A stretch of DNA of 19,504 nucleotides from DASUDX01 sp036275365 (GTDB taxonomy: Bacteria > Pseudomonadota > Gammaproteobacteria > Nevskiales > Nevskiaceae). The stretch lies in the NCBI GenBank assembly GCA_036275365.1, contig DASUDX010000016.1, forward strand, positions 1-19,504, given 5' to 3'. The position numbers and the translations under genes were made by a program. Below the pieces are notes generated by a model that was not told the DNA's origin, made no database searches, and saw nothing but the letters and a program-made list of their open reading frames with translations. Below, one piece after another: positions 1 through 6,819 of the stretch; position 1 is the stretch's first letter, and every line of letters starts with the position of its first letter.

Positions 1-661
1 AGGCCGACAGCGGGACACCACTGCCGCCGCCATTGGGATTGGCCACCACGCTGATGGTGCCCGACAGACCAATCGTGCCCGCGGCGATCAGCGGCGCATC
101 CGGCCGCGAGGCGAGGAAGGGCTGGAACACCACGCCCTGGCGGACCAGGGCGCGCCCCTGTCCATCGGCGGAGACCCCCTGCCCCACCACCTGGATCAGG
201 CCCTGCCCGGGATCATGGGCCCCGGCAGCACTGGCCCGGGCCACCAGATGGCCGGTGTAGCTGCCCTGCAGGGTCTCGCCGCTAACCCCCAGGTTGGGCA
301 CGCTGCTGTAGGCGGTCCAGCGGTTGTTGAAGACATTGACGGTGCCGTCTCCACAGGGCGGCGTGACCGAGGTGCCGCAGTTGGTCCAGCGTCGCGCGGT
401 GGGGTCCATCCAGCCGCCGGTGGCGGTGGCGCGCACATTCTGGAAGTTCTGGCGGACATAAATCATCGCCCGGTTCAGGCCGGCCTCGGCCAGCGAGCGG
501 GCCTCCAGCGCGCGCACCTCGTTGCCGACGCTGCGCTGTTCCTGCGCCGCCACCAGCCCCGCGCCGACCGCGATGATGGCCGAGACCACCATCAGCGCGA
601 GGGAGACGCCCAGGGCCGCGGCGCCGTCCTGGCGAAAACCGACAAGAGAAAGAGGGCTCAT
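1..661 (-). CDS. PilX-like minor pilin / pilus assembly protein, C-terminus cut by window edge
   Basis: An open minus-strand frame starts at an ATG at 661 and runs off the left edge, giving 220 residues. The N-terminus is a short charged leader (MSPLSLVGFRQDG) followed by a hydrophobic helix (about residues 14-40) and then QEQRSVGNEVRALEARSLAE. This is the layout of the PilX N-terminal domain, which lacks the Glu5 of ordinary prepilins. The later part is rich in Gly, Ser and Thr and ends at the edge in a stretch typical of longer PilX-domain proteins, so the full protein is probably much longer. A GGTGAG Shine-Dalgarno stretch lies 6 nt before this ATG; another in-frame ATG at 667 is possible. 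The gene follows the PilW-like gene by only 7 nt, so the two are surely co-transcribed. Role inferred: minor component of the pilus or pseudopilus tip in the inner membrane or periplasm. The family call is likely; the exact function is unknown. Confidence 0.7.
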   Translation of the reverse strand, partial: MSPLSLVGFRQDGAAALGVSLALMVVSAIIAVGAGLVAAQEQRSVGNEVRALEARSLAEAGLNRAMIYVRQNFQNVRATATGGWMDPTARRWTNCGTSVTPPCGDGTVNVFNNRWTAYSSVPNLGVSGETLQGSYTGHLVARASAAGAHDPGQGLIQVVGQGVSADGQGRALVRQGVVFQPFLASRPDAPLIAAGTIGLSGTISVVANPNGGGSGVPLSA

Positions 662-668
662 GGTCATC

Positions 669-1589
669 TCACCGAACCGAGTGGTTGCGGACTTGCACCG
701 TGTTCTGCAGGGTGCGCTGGCTGCTGGTATCGCTGCGCAGCCGCCCGGAGAGGCTCAGGTTGTATTCCCTCACCTGGCTCTGCAGCAGATTGGTGGTCGC
801 GGTGGCCGTGGTGGCCTGGGCGATCGAAAAGGCGGTGACGGCGATCAGCCGCTCGTCGCTGAAGTTTTCCCAGGCGGCGCCCGCCGTGCAGCTGGTCGCC
901 GTGGTACTCGCCTCGATCGCGCCTTCGGTGCCATCGAGGCGATAGCCGAAGCGCTCGTTGTCATCGCGCACCCCATCCTCGTCCAGGTCATAGCTGAACA
1001 GGATGCAGTTGCCGCCGGTCAGCGTGATCGGCTCGAAGGGATTCATCACCGTCCAGCTGCCGGCCCGGATGGTCTGGGTCGGCAGCGTGACCCCGGACGG
1101 AATCACCAGGGTCAGGGTGCGGTCGTCGCTGACATCCTCGATGGTGAGGTTGTAGCGGGTGGCGGTACCCGCGGCATTGGGCGCCACCACCACCAGGGTC
1201 CGGCCCTCCAGCACGGTGTCGCCCAGCGGGGCGACGAAGGTGGCCTTGGTAGAGGTGCCGCCGCGGACATAGGCGGTCGCCTCGACCGTGCCGCTGTCGT
1301 TGGAGAACACCAGATCGGTGTTGGTGCTCATCAGCACCACATCGCCGGCGACCGACCAGCTGCCGGCCCGCGCGAGGTCGTAGCTCAGGGCATTGAGCAC
1401 GCCGCGCAGATCTTGATTCATCCGCGTGGCCTTGAGGGTGGTGGCGTTGCTGCCGAAGGTGCTGGTCATCATGCTGACGCCGGCGCCGATCACCAGCAGA
1501 CCGGCGACCAGCGCGATCATCAGCTCGATCAGGCTGAGGCCCTGCTGGCGGGCCGGAGAGACCAGCGTCAGAGGCCGGGTGCTCAGCAT
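669..1589 (-). CDS. PilW-like prepilin (second, left-hand copy)
   Basis: The gene encodes 306 residues. The N-terminus has a class III prepilin signal: a 17-residue leader ending QQG, then LSLIELMIALVAGLLVIGAG, with cleavage expected after Gly17 and the conserved Glu at mature position 5. The hydrophobic helix is followed by a polar region with the PilW-type LNALSYDLARAG segment. Residues 201-212 (D-L-D-E-D-G-V-R-D-D-N-E) fit an EF-hand-like calcium loop with acidic residues at 1, 3, 5, 9 and 12. The start at 1589 was chosen because it gives the leader; the frame stays open to 1913, but the extra upstream part lies over the FimT-like gene and has no pilin features. It overlaps the FimT-like gene by 7 nt, implying translational coupling. 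Expected role: minor pilin of a tip or priming complex processed by PilD. It is clearly distinct from the PilW at 5116-6255, so it is a divergent paralogue. Confidence 0.82.
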   Translation of the reverse strand: MLSTRPLTLVSPARQQGLSLIELMIALVAGLLVIGAGVSMMTSTFGSNATTLKATRMNQDLRGVLNALSYDLARAGSWSVAGDVVLMSTNTDLVFSNDSGTVEATAYVRGGTSTKATFVAPLGDTVLEGRTLVVVAPNAAGTATRYNLTIEDVSDDRTLTLVIPSGVTLPTQTIRAGSWTVMNPFEPITLTGGNCILFSYDLDEDGVRDDNERFGYRLDGTEGAIEASTTATSCTAGAAWENFSDERLIAVTAFSIAQATTATATTNLLQSQVREYNLSLSGRLRSDTSSQRTLQNTVQVRNHSVR

Positions 1590-2146
1590 GAGGGATACCC
1601 CGAGAGTTGGCCGCTGGGCGTGCAGAAGCGGACGCGACCGGGCCCGCTGGCGGTGATGCGCAGGCTGCCGCTGGCCTGCGGCGAGCTGAGCGTGGCGCCG
1701 CCGCTGGTGAGCGTCGGCCGCACCGGGCTGAAGCTGAGGCCGGCCGTACCAAAGGGCGCTGCCTCGATCTGGATGTTGCCGAAGCGGCTGCTGCTGACCA
1801 CCGCCGGCAGACGGTTGCCGCTGCCATCCAGATCGAGGAAGCAGTAGTCCGCCTCGCTGGCAGTGGTCTCGGTGCAATCGCAGGCAGTGGCCGCGCGCAG
1901 GCCGTAGCACCACTGGGTGGCGCTGGTGCGGGTGAAGCGCAGGGTGATCACCTGATTGCGCTTGACCGCCTCGGAGCGGGCCAGGGCGATGTCCGAGCGG
2001 ATCTGCTCGGCTGCCGACTTCAGCCGGTTGTTGGCGATCAGGGTGAGGAAGGAGGGCGTGGCGAGTGCGGCGACGATGCCGAGCACGGCGAGCGCCACCA
2101 TCAGCTCGACCAGCGTGAACCCGCGCGGGCGCCGGTACCGGTTCAT
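1583..2146 (-). CDS. FimT/GspH-family prepilin (left-hand copy)
   Basis: The gene encodes 187 residues from the ATG at 2146. The N-terminus reads MNRYRRPRG then FTLVELMVALAVLGIVAAL, a textbook prepilin signal with cleavage after Gly9 and Glu at mature position 5. The segment RLKSAAEQIRSDIALARSEAVKRNQVI is the FimT/GspH family signature, and the C-terminus has a GRVRFC end typical of the fold. An in-frame ATG at 2176 would add ten residues (MARVRAESPL). Neither start has a good Shine-Dalgarno sequence; the GGAGGAGG at about 2204-2212 is too far from both. I chose 2146 for the standard short leader. It is the first gene of the left minus-strand set and is followed by the PilW-like gene with 7 nt overlap and no pilV between. 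Role: minor pilin that helps start pilus assembly. Confidence 0.82.
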   Translation of the reverse strand: MNRYRRPRGFTLVELMVALAVLGIVAALATPSFLTLIANNRLKSAAEQIRSDIALARSEAVKRNQVITLRFTRTSATQWCYGLRAATACDCTETTASEADYCFLDLDGSGNRLPAVVSSSRFGNIQIEAAPFGTAGLSFSPVRPTLTSGGATLSSPQASGSLRITASGPGRVRFCTPSGQLSGYPSC

Positions 2147-2360
2147 GAGCGGGGATTCAGCGCGGACTCGGGCCATGGATGATGGCGCGAGGGGCGGACG
2201 CCCCCTCCTCCGGTCTGACGGATGCCGCTGGCATACATAACCGTTCCCTGGATGATCGGTACCACTCGCTCTCCCGTTGCAACCTTACGATGTTTTGGTC
2301 CGGCGCGGACAGTTCACCGACAACCGGCGAGCCGGTGGGGTTGTGCCGATGGTCGGCCGC

Positions 2361-2387
2361 TTGCCCCGGGACGCGCCTCGCTATGAT
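2361..2387 (+). promoter_or_regulatory. Candidate sigma-70 promoter for the left PilE-like gene
   Basis: TATGAT at 2382-2387 differs from the -10 consensus by one base. TTGCCC at 2361-2366 is a partial -35 match, 15 nt upstream. The spacing is short, so this is a suboptimal promoter that may need an activator. The predicted transcription start is near 2394, leaving a leader of about 95 nt before the ATG at 2490. No experimental support. Confidence 0.4.
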
Positions 2388-2391
2388 CGAG

Positions 2392-2414
2392 CATCATCCG
2401 CCCGCACGATGATG
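2392..2414. promoter_or_regulatory. Dyad CATCATC-N9-GATGATG overlapping the predicted start of transcription
   Basis: CATCATC (2392-2398) and GATGATG (2408-2414) are a perfect 7-bp inverted repeat with a 9-nt spacer. It begins about 5 nt after the TATGAT -10 box, so it would cover positions about +1 to +20. That is where a repressor operator or a 5' mRNA stem-loop would lie. Seven base pairs can arise by chance, so the functional reading is an inference. Confidence 0.35.
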
Positions 2415-2489
2415 ATTCCATCACAGGGCGGAAGGACCGGGCTGCCACCGCGGTGCCGGCGCTTCCCAACAGGACGAGGAGACGATCCG

Positions 2490-2882
2490 ATGCGCAACCC
2501 AGGACGCCGTGGTTTCACCCTGATCGAGCTGGTGGTGGTGATCGCCGTGGTCGGCATCCTCGCGTCGATCGCCATCCCCAGCTACCAGAACTCGGTGCGC
2601 AAGAGCCGGCGCCAGGAGGCGATGGCCACGCTGGTGAGTCTGCAGCTGCAGCAGGAGAAGTGGCGCAGCAACAACAGCAGCTACGCGGCGTCCACCAGCC
2701 TGTCGATGCCGGCCAACACCAGCTTCTACACCTACACCGTCGATCAGGTGACGGCGACGACCTATCGTCTGGTGGCGACTGCCGCGGGATCGCAGACCCA
2801 GGACAAGCAGGCCGGCACCAGCTGTTCGCCGCTGACCCTCAACCAGTCGGCCACCCGCAGCCCGGAGGCCTGCTGGCGCTAG
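2490..2882 (+). CDS. PilE-like minor pilin (left copy)
   Basis: The gene encodes 130 residues starting at an ATG with a strong AGGAGA ribosome site 7 nt upstream; the frame is open further upstream but without pilin features. The leader MRNPGRRG is followed by FTLIELVVVIAVVGILASIAIP, a canonical prepilin signal with Glu5, then the PilE/ComP-type segment SYQNSVRKSRRQEAMATLVS. Two cysteines near the C-terminus (CSPLTLN and EACWR) would form the D-region disulfide loop. Small size and the CW end mark a PilE-type minor pilin rather than a major pilin, though a major role cannot be excluded from sequence. It diverges from the FimT-like set and converges with thiO, sharing the stop tetranucleotide CTAG at 2879-2882. 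It appears to be a single-gene transcription unit with its own promoter. Confidence 0.85.
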   Translation: MRNPGRRGFTLIELVVVIAVVGILASIAIPSYQNSVRKSRRQEAMATLVSLQLQQEKWRSNNSSYAASTSLSMPANTSFYTYTVDQVTATTYRLVATAAGSQTQDKQAGTSCSPLTLNQSATRSPEACWR

Positions 2883-3835
2883 GCGAGCGTCGCCTCGATC
2901 AGAGCCCGCAGGATGTCGGCGCTGGCCGGCGCCAGGCTCACCCCCAACCGGTAGTGGCCGCTGCTGGCGTAGAGCCCCGGCTCGATTTCGGCGATCAGCG
3001 GCGGCGCATCCGGACGGCGGGGCCGCAGCCCGGCCCAGTGATCGAGCACCGCCACCCCGGCGAGCGCCGGGTACAGCCCCACGGCCCGGGCCTGCAGGCC
3101 AGCCCGCGCCTCTGCGGTGGTGTGGCGGTCGGTCCCCACCCACTCCAGGGTGCTGCCGGCGACGACCTGGCCATCGCGGCGCGGGATCAGATAGAAGTCG
3201 TCGCGATACCAGATCTCGGTGAGCGGCTCCCGGGGGGCGGCGAACAGCAGCATCTGGCCGCGGACCGGCTCGATCGCGACCGCCGGCGTCAGCTGAGTGC
3301 TGCCGATCCCGGCGCAGACCACCACGGCGTCGGCCTCGATCGGCCCGTCGGCGGTGTGCACGCCGCAGACGCGGTCTGGCCGCCGCCAGAGGCCGAGCAC
3401 GGTGCCGTGGCGACGATCCACCCCGAGCCTGTCCAGCGCGGCGGCCAGGGCCTGCAGCAGGCGCGGACTGCGCACCTGGGCCACCTGCGGGTGCCACTCG
3501 CTGCGGTCGGCGTCGAACACCCGCATGCCGCAGCGCCAGAACTCGGGGTCGATTCCGCTCAGCGCCTGCAGGCGCTCGCAGTCCGCCGGATAACGCTCCC
3601 GGCTCTGGTCCAGCCACTCGCGGATCGGCGGTCCGGCACTGCCCGGCGGCAGGTCGGAAAGAATGCCGCCAGCCGCCCAGGAGGCCGGCTCTCGGCTGTC
3701 AGGGGCAGCGGCATCGATCAGGGTGACCGACCAGCCGGCTTCCACCAGCCGCCAGGCGCTGTAGAGACCGATCACCCCGCCGCCCACCACCACCACCCGG
3801 CCGCGTGCCCGGCCCTGCCCTGTTCCTGATTTCAT
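2879..3835 (-). CDS. thiO: FAD-dependent glycine/D-amino acid oxidase, ThiO type
   Basis: The protein has 318 residues and belongs to the DAO fold family. The N-terminal Rossmann motif RVVVVGGGVIGLYSAW has the GxGxxG glycines (18, 20, 23), with the ribose-binding acidic residue at Asp41 in TLIDA. SWAAGGIL (about 52-59) is the conserved flavin-binding segment. The C-terminal part has GLRPRRPD and SSGHYRLGVSLAP, signatures of ThiO-like enzymes. Known ThiO oxidises glycine to iminoacetate for the thiazole ring of thiamin in the cytoplasm; other primary-amine or D-amino acid substrates are possible. In Pseudomonas aeruginosa a homologue also sits beside fimT/fimU, so the position supports orthology. 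No thiamin genes are next to it here. It diverges from fimU with 97 nt between starts and its stop overlaps that of the PilE-like gene. No clear ribosome site precedes the ATG. Confidence 0.83.
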   Translation of the reverse strand: MKSGTGQGRARGRVVVVGGGVIGLYSAWRLVEAGWSVTLIDAAAPDSREPASWAAGGILSDLPPGSAGPPIREWLDQSRERYPADCERLQALSGIDPEFWRCGMRVFDADRSEWHPQVAQVRSPRLLQALAAALDRLGVDRRHGTVLGLWRRPDRVCGVHTADGPIEADAVVVCAGIGSTQLTPAVAIEPVRGQMLLFAAPREPLTEIWYRDDFYLIPRRDGQVVAGSTLEWVGTDRHTTAEARAGLQARAVGLYPALAGVAVLDHWAGLRPRRPDAPPLIAEIEPGLYASSGHYRLGVSLAPASADILRALIEATLA

Positions 3836-3900
3836 GATCGCGTTACTGTGCCATCGTTCCCGTTCGGCCTGAGTCCCCAGCCGTTGGTCGGACGCCCCCT

Positions 3901-3918
3901 CAAGCCACGGACGGCTTG
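3901..3918. repeat. Short inverted repeat in the thiO-fimU divergent spacer
   Basis: CAAGCC (3901-3906) and GGCTTG (3913-3918) form a perfect 6-bp stem with a 6-nt loop, ending 14 nt before the fimU start codon. It lies where an operator for the pilus operon could be, followed by a TATACC box at 3921-3926. The stem is short and no T-tract follows, so it is not a terminator. Its role is unknown. Confidence 0.35.
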
Positions 3919-3932
3919 GCTATACCAGCACC

Positions 3933-4523
3933 ATGCCTCGTCGCCTGACTCGTATCGCGGGTTTCACGCTGCTGGAACTGCTGGTGGTGATCGCCATCGC
4001 CGGCATTCTGCTGACCACCGCCCTGCCTGAGCTGAGCCTGTTCGGCCTGCGGGCGGCGCGCAGCCAGGGCGCCAGCACGCTCTACATCGCCCTCAATCAG
4101 GCCCGCGCCGAGGCGGTGGCGCGCAACCGCCGGGTGGCGGTCTGCGCCCGCGACTACTTCTCCAGCGCCAGCCGTCCGCTGTGTGCGGCGTCGCCGGTCT
4201 GGGCCCAGGGCTGGCTGGTCTACCTCGAGCCCGCCTCTGGTGCCGGCGGCACGCGCCCGGCCGAGGCCGCTGATCTGATCGGCGCCTACGAGCCGGTCGG
4301 CCGGGTCACGGCGGAGGGGGACAATGCCTTCCAGATCGAGGCCCGGTTCAGCCAGCCGGCGGTCCGCTTCCTCGCCAGCGGCCGCCCGCAGGAGGCCGGT
4401 GCCTTCGTGCTCTGCGAGCGCTCCGGGCGGCTGACCGAGGCCCGGCGGATCGCCCTGGCACGCAGCGGGCATCTGTCGATCGAGTCCCTCGATGCGGCGC
4501 GCACGGAGGACGAATGCGGCTGA
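3933..4523 (+). CDS. fimU: FimU/FimT-type minor pilin, first gene of the main pilus operon
   Basis: The protein has 196 residues. MPRRLTRIAG followed by FTLLELLVVIAIAGILLTT is a prepilin signal with cleavage after Gly10 and Glu at mature position 5. The segment ALNQARAEAVARNRRVAVC is the GspH/FimT family core. Four cysteines (in VCARD, PLCAA, VLCER and the DECG tail) could form two disulfides in the periplasm. In P. aeruginosa FimU with PilV, PilW and PilX primes pilus assembly and carries PilY1; position as first gene before pilV supports the name fimU, while FimT-family prepilin is the safer call. The ATG at 3933 is the only usable start, yet no Shine-Dalgarno precedes it. It overlaps pilV by 10 nt. 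Confidence 0.85.
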   Translation: MPRRLTRIAGFTLLELLVVIAIAGILLTTALPELSLFGLRAARSQGASTLYIALNQARAEAVARNRRVAVCARDYFSSASRPLCAASPVWAQGWLVYLEPASGAGGTRPAEAADLIGAYEPVGRVTAEGDNAFQIEARFSQPAVRFLASGRPQEAGAFVLCERSGRLTEARRIALARSGHLSIESLDAARTEDECG

Positions 4524-5119
4524 CCCGCGCCCCCGGTTTCACCCTGATCGAAGTGCTGGTGACCCTGGTGATCGCCGCCCTGGGCCTGCTTTCGGCCGCT
4601 GCCCTGCAGGCGATGTCGAAGAAGCTCGGTTACGACGCGGTGCAGCGTACCCAGGCGACGGCACTGGCCCAGCAGATCCTCGAGCGCATGCGCGCGAACA
4701 CCGCGGGGCTGGCGAGTTACCCGGTGGAGGACGCGAGCGCAATCGAACTGGGAACCGACTGCGGTGCCGCCGATGCCCGCTGCGATCCGGCCACCATGGC
4801 GGCCTACGACCATGCGCAGTGGGCGCGCCTGCTGCGCGGGGAAACCACGCTGGCCGAGGACGAGAGCGCGGTTGGCGGGCTGGTGGCCCCCACCGGCTGC
4901 ATCCGCGGCGACGCGGTGAGCGGGCGCTTCACCATCGCCGTGGCCTGGCGCGGGCTGACGCCGCTGGACCAGACCCCGGAGGACGAGAACGATCCGGTGG
5001 CCGATCCCTGCGGCCAGGGCGAGGGGCGCTATGACGATCCAGCCACGCCGGGAGAGGACGAGCGTCTGCGGCGCATTCTGGTGATCGAGGCCCTGATCAG
5101 CGATCCCTTCGCCGCATGA
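4514..5119 (+). CDS. pilV: Type IV pilus minor pilin PilV
   Basis: The protein has 201 residues with leader MRLTRAPG, then FTLIEVLVTLVIAALGLLSAAAL, a class III prepilin signal. LQAMSKKLGYDAVQRTQATALAQQILERMRAN matches the PilV N-terminal helix region. Cysteines in GTDCGAADARC, TGCIRG and DPCGQG suggest disulfides. The acidic Asp/Glu-rich stretch near DQTPEDENDPVADP is notable but not diagnostic. Order (fimU-pilV-pilW) and the overlaps of 10 nt with fimU and 4 nt (ATGA) with pilW support the assignment and co-translation. PilV is known as a subunit of the minor-pilin priming complex in the inner membrane and pilus tip. Confidence 0.88.
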   Translation: MRLTRAPGFTLIEVLVTLVIAALGLLSAAALQAMSKKLGYDAVQRTQATALAQQILERMRANTAGLASYPVEDASAIELGTDCGAADARCDPATMAAYDHAQWARLLRGETTLAEDESAVGGLVAPTGCIRGDAVSGRFTIAVAWRGLTPLDQTPEDENDPVADPCGQGEGRYDDPATPGEDERLRRILVIEALISDPFAA

Positions 5120-6255
5120 GCAGACTGCATATTCAACGCGGCCTGAGCCTGATCGAGCTGATGATCAGCCTGACCCTCGGGCTGCTGGTGCTGATCGCCA
5201 TCGGCAGCCTGTTCCTGCAAAGCCAGCGCAGCTACCGCCAGAACGATCTGCGTGCCGGGCTGCAGGATCAGGCCCGCTATGCGCTGGCCGAGCTGTCGCG
5301 CGAGCTGGCGATGGCCGGCTACTGGGGCGGCGTGTACGGCGCCGATGTGATCGCGCCCAATCCCGCCGATGCCAATCCGCTCAACGATGCGACCAGCGCC
5401 AGCGTGGGTCTCCCGCCCAGCCTGGACTGCGGTGCCGCCGCGGATCAGCCCTGGGCGCTGCTGGCCCAGCCGCGCCTGGAGTTCCACGACCAGACCGATG
5501 CCACGGCGGTGGAGGACCGCTGGCGCTGCATCGGCGACTGGCGACCGGGGACGGATGTGGTGGCGCTGCGTCGGGTCTCCGCCCAGACCGCTGCCCGCTA
5601 CGAGGCCGGGGCGGCCAGCGTGAGCCTGCTGCCCCACCACTTCTATCTGCAGACCAATGCCACCCAGGGCAGCCTGATCCGCTGGCCCGGGGTGGCGGCC
5701 GGCCTGCCGGCGGCCACCGACGAACCACTGCTGCCGCCGATGCGCTTCCACCGCTATCTGCCGCGCATCTACTTCATCCGCAACCATCTGCGGCAGGCGG
5801 GGGATGGCATCCCCAGCCTGTGCCGCAAGACGCTCTGCGACAGTGGCTTCAGCGGGGCGGCCGATCCGGAGCAGGCGCGCTGCGAAGGGGGCGCGGCCAG
5901 CGCCGCTGGAATCTACTCCGAGTGCATCGCCGAGGGCGTCGAGGACCTGCAGCTCAGCTGGGGCCTGGACAGCGACGGCGATGACGCCGTCGATCGCTAT
6001 ACCGACACGCCCAGCCCGCAGGAGCTGCGCGAGCAGGTGGTGCTGGTCCAGCTGCATCTGCGCGTGCGCTCGCGCGAAGGGGACCCCGCCCACCTCGACC
6101 GCCATCGCTACGAGCTCGGCAATGCCGTGCCTTTTGAACCGCTGGCGGTGGACGACGGCGATCTTCCTGCAGCCCAGCAGGCCCGTCACCAGTACCGTCG
6201 GGTCTACAGCACCACCATCAAGCTCCAGAACCCCGTCCATGGTCTGCCTCCCTGA
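5116..6255 (+). CDS. pilW: Type IV pilus minor pilin PilW
   Basis: The protein has 379 residues. Leader MSRLHIQRG is followed by LSLIELMISLTLGLLVLIAIG, a prepilin signal with Glu5, and then SQRSYRQNDLRAGLQDQARYALAELSRE, the PilW family helix. The large soluble part carries several cysteines. Residues 285-293 (D-S-D-G-D-D-A-V-D) match a DxDxDxxxD calcium-binding loop, in the same relative region as the EF-like loop of the left-hand PilW paralogue. It starts in an ATGA overlap with pilV and ends 17 nt into pilX. Family knowledge: PilW belongs to the FimU-PilV-PilW-PilX complex that primes pilus polymerisation and presents PilY1. Confidence 0.9.
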   Translation: MSRLHIQRGLSLIELMISLTLGLLVLIAIGSLFLQSQRSYRQNDLRAGLQDQARYALAELSRELAMAGYWGGVYGADVIAPNPADANPLNDATSASVGLPPSLDCGAAADQPWALLAQPRLEFHDQTDATAVEDRWRCIGDWRPGTDVVALRRVSAQTAARYEAGAASVSLLPHHFYLQTNATQGSLIRWPGVAAGLPAATDEPLLPPMRFHRYLPRIYFIRNHLRQAGDGIPSLCRKTLCDSGFSGAADPEQARCEGGAASAAGIYSECIAEGVEDLQLSWGLDSDGDDAVDRYTDTPSPQELREQVVLVQLHLRVRSREGDPAHLDRHRYELGNAVPFEPLAVDDGDLPAAQQARHQYRRVYSTTIKLQNPVHGLPP

Positions 6256-6808
6256 TCGCCAGCACGGTGCCGCACTCGCCACCGCCCTGTTCTTCCTGGT
6301 GGTGGTGACCCTGCTCGGTCTCACCGCCATGCGGGTGGGCACCCTCGAGCTGCGGCTGGCGCTGAACGAGGAGAGCCGGGTCGCGGCCTTGCAGGCGGCC
6401 CAGTCCCTGCTGGACGGGCTGGTACAGACCGGCGAGAACATCGCGGTACTGCCGGGCGCCGGCTATGTGCAGAACTGCCGGGTGGGCGGGGCGCTGGACC
6501 GCAGCGTGCTGGCCAGCACCCAGGGTTTTGCCTGCAGCAGTGAACAGCAGACCGCCGCCCCCAGCCAGCTGCCGGCACTGCCGCTGCTCGACCACGCCTA
6601 TGTCAGCGTTCGCCGCGAGGCCATCAACGATCAGGACTTCGCTCCGATGGCGGCCCTGCGCATGGGCGATAGCGGCGAGCGCTTCCAGCTCGCGGCCTTC
6701 ACCCTCACGGCGGGTTACGACCGCAGTGAGGATGGACTCGGCGCCGCCGAGGTGGCCGAAGGCGTGTATCTCAAGGTCGACCGCGTCGACGGGCTGACCT
6801 TCCAGTAG
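6239..6808 (+). CDS. pilX: Type IV pilus minor pilin PilX
   Basis: The protein has 189 residues. The start at 6239 gives MVCLPDRQHG followed by AALATALFFLVVVTLLGLTAMR, the PilX N-terminal domain, whose helix lacks the usual FTLxE and Glu5. LELRLALNEESRVAALQAAQSLLDG continues the family pattern. The frame extends upstream inside pilW, but that part has no pilin features. It overlaps the end of pilW by 17 nt, and pilY1 follows 11 nt after the stop. In P. aeruginosa PilX is part of the minor-pilin core and helps hold PilY1; lack of Glu5 is normal for this family and reminiscent of GspK at the tip of pseudopili. Confidence 0.87.
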   Translation: MVCLPDRQHGAALATALFFLVVVTLLGLTAMRVGTLELRLALNEESRVAALQAAQSLLDGLVQTGENIAVLPGAGYVQNCRVGGALDRSVLASTQGFACSSEQQTAAPSQLPALPLLDHAYVSVRREAINDQDFAPMAALRMGDSGERFQLAAFTLTAGYDRSEDGLGAAEVAEGVYLKVDRVDGLTFQ

Positions 6809-6819
6809 GAGCACCCCTC

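Larger units (their letters stand above)
2147..2489. other. Divergent intergenic region between FimT-like and PilE-like genes
   Basis: About 340 bases separate two diverging transcription units, and no convincing coding frame lies in it. It contains a candidate sigma-70 promoter and dyad for the plus-strand gene (listed separately), the Shine-Dalgarno AGGAGA at 2477-2482, a small perfect inverted repeat ATGCC-GCT-GGCAT at 2222-2234, and a GGGGCG/CGCCCC repeat just upstream of the alternative FimT start. GATGATG occurs at 2178-2184 and again at 2408-2414, which may be chance. I found no clear minus-strand promoter; a TTATGT stretch near 2240 is only a weak -10 candidate. Confidence 0.6.

Noticed and set aside
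522..1847. A 441-codon plus-strand frame over the left pilin genes
   Set aside because: The product is Gln/Gly/His/Arg-rich without motifs; the minus-strand frames have prepilin signals and family cores.
2453..3829. A 458-codon plus-strand frame across the PilE-like gene and thiO
   Set aside because: It spans two genes of different strands and its product is low-complexity; ThiO motifs are on the minus strand.
5029..6441. A 470-codon minus-strand frame opposite pilW
   Set aside because: Antisense shadow; no recognisable features, and pilV, pilW and pilX are clear on the plus strand.
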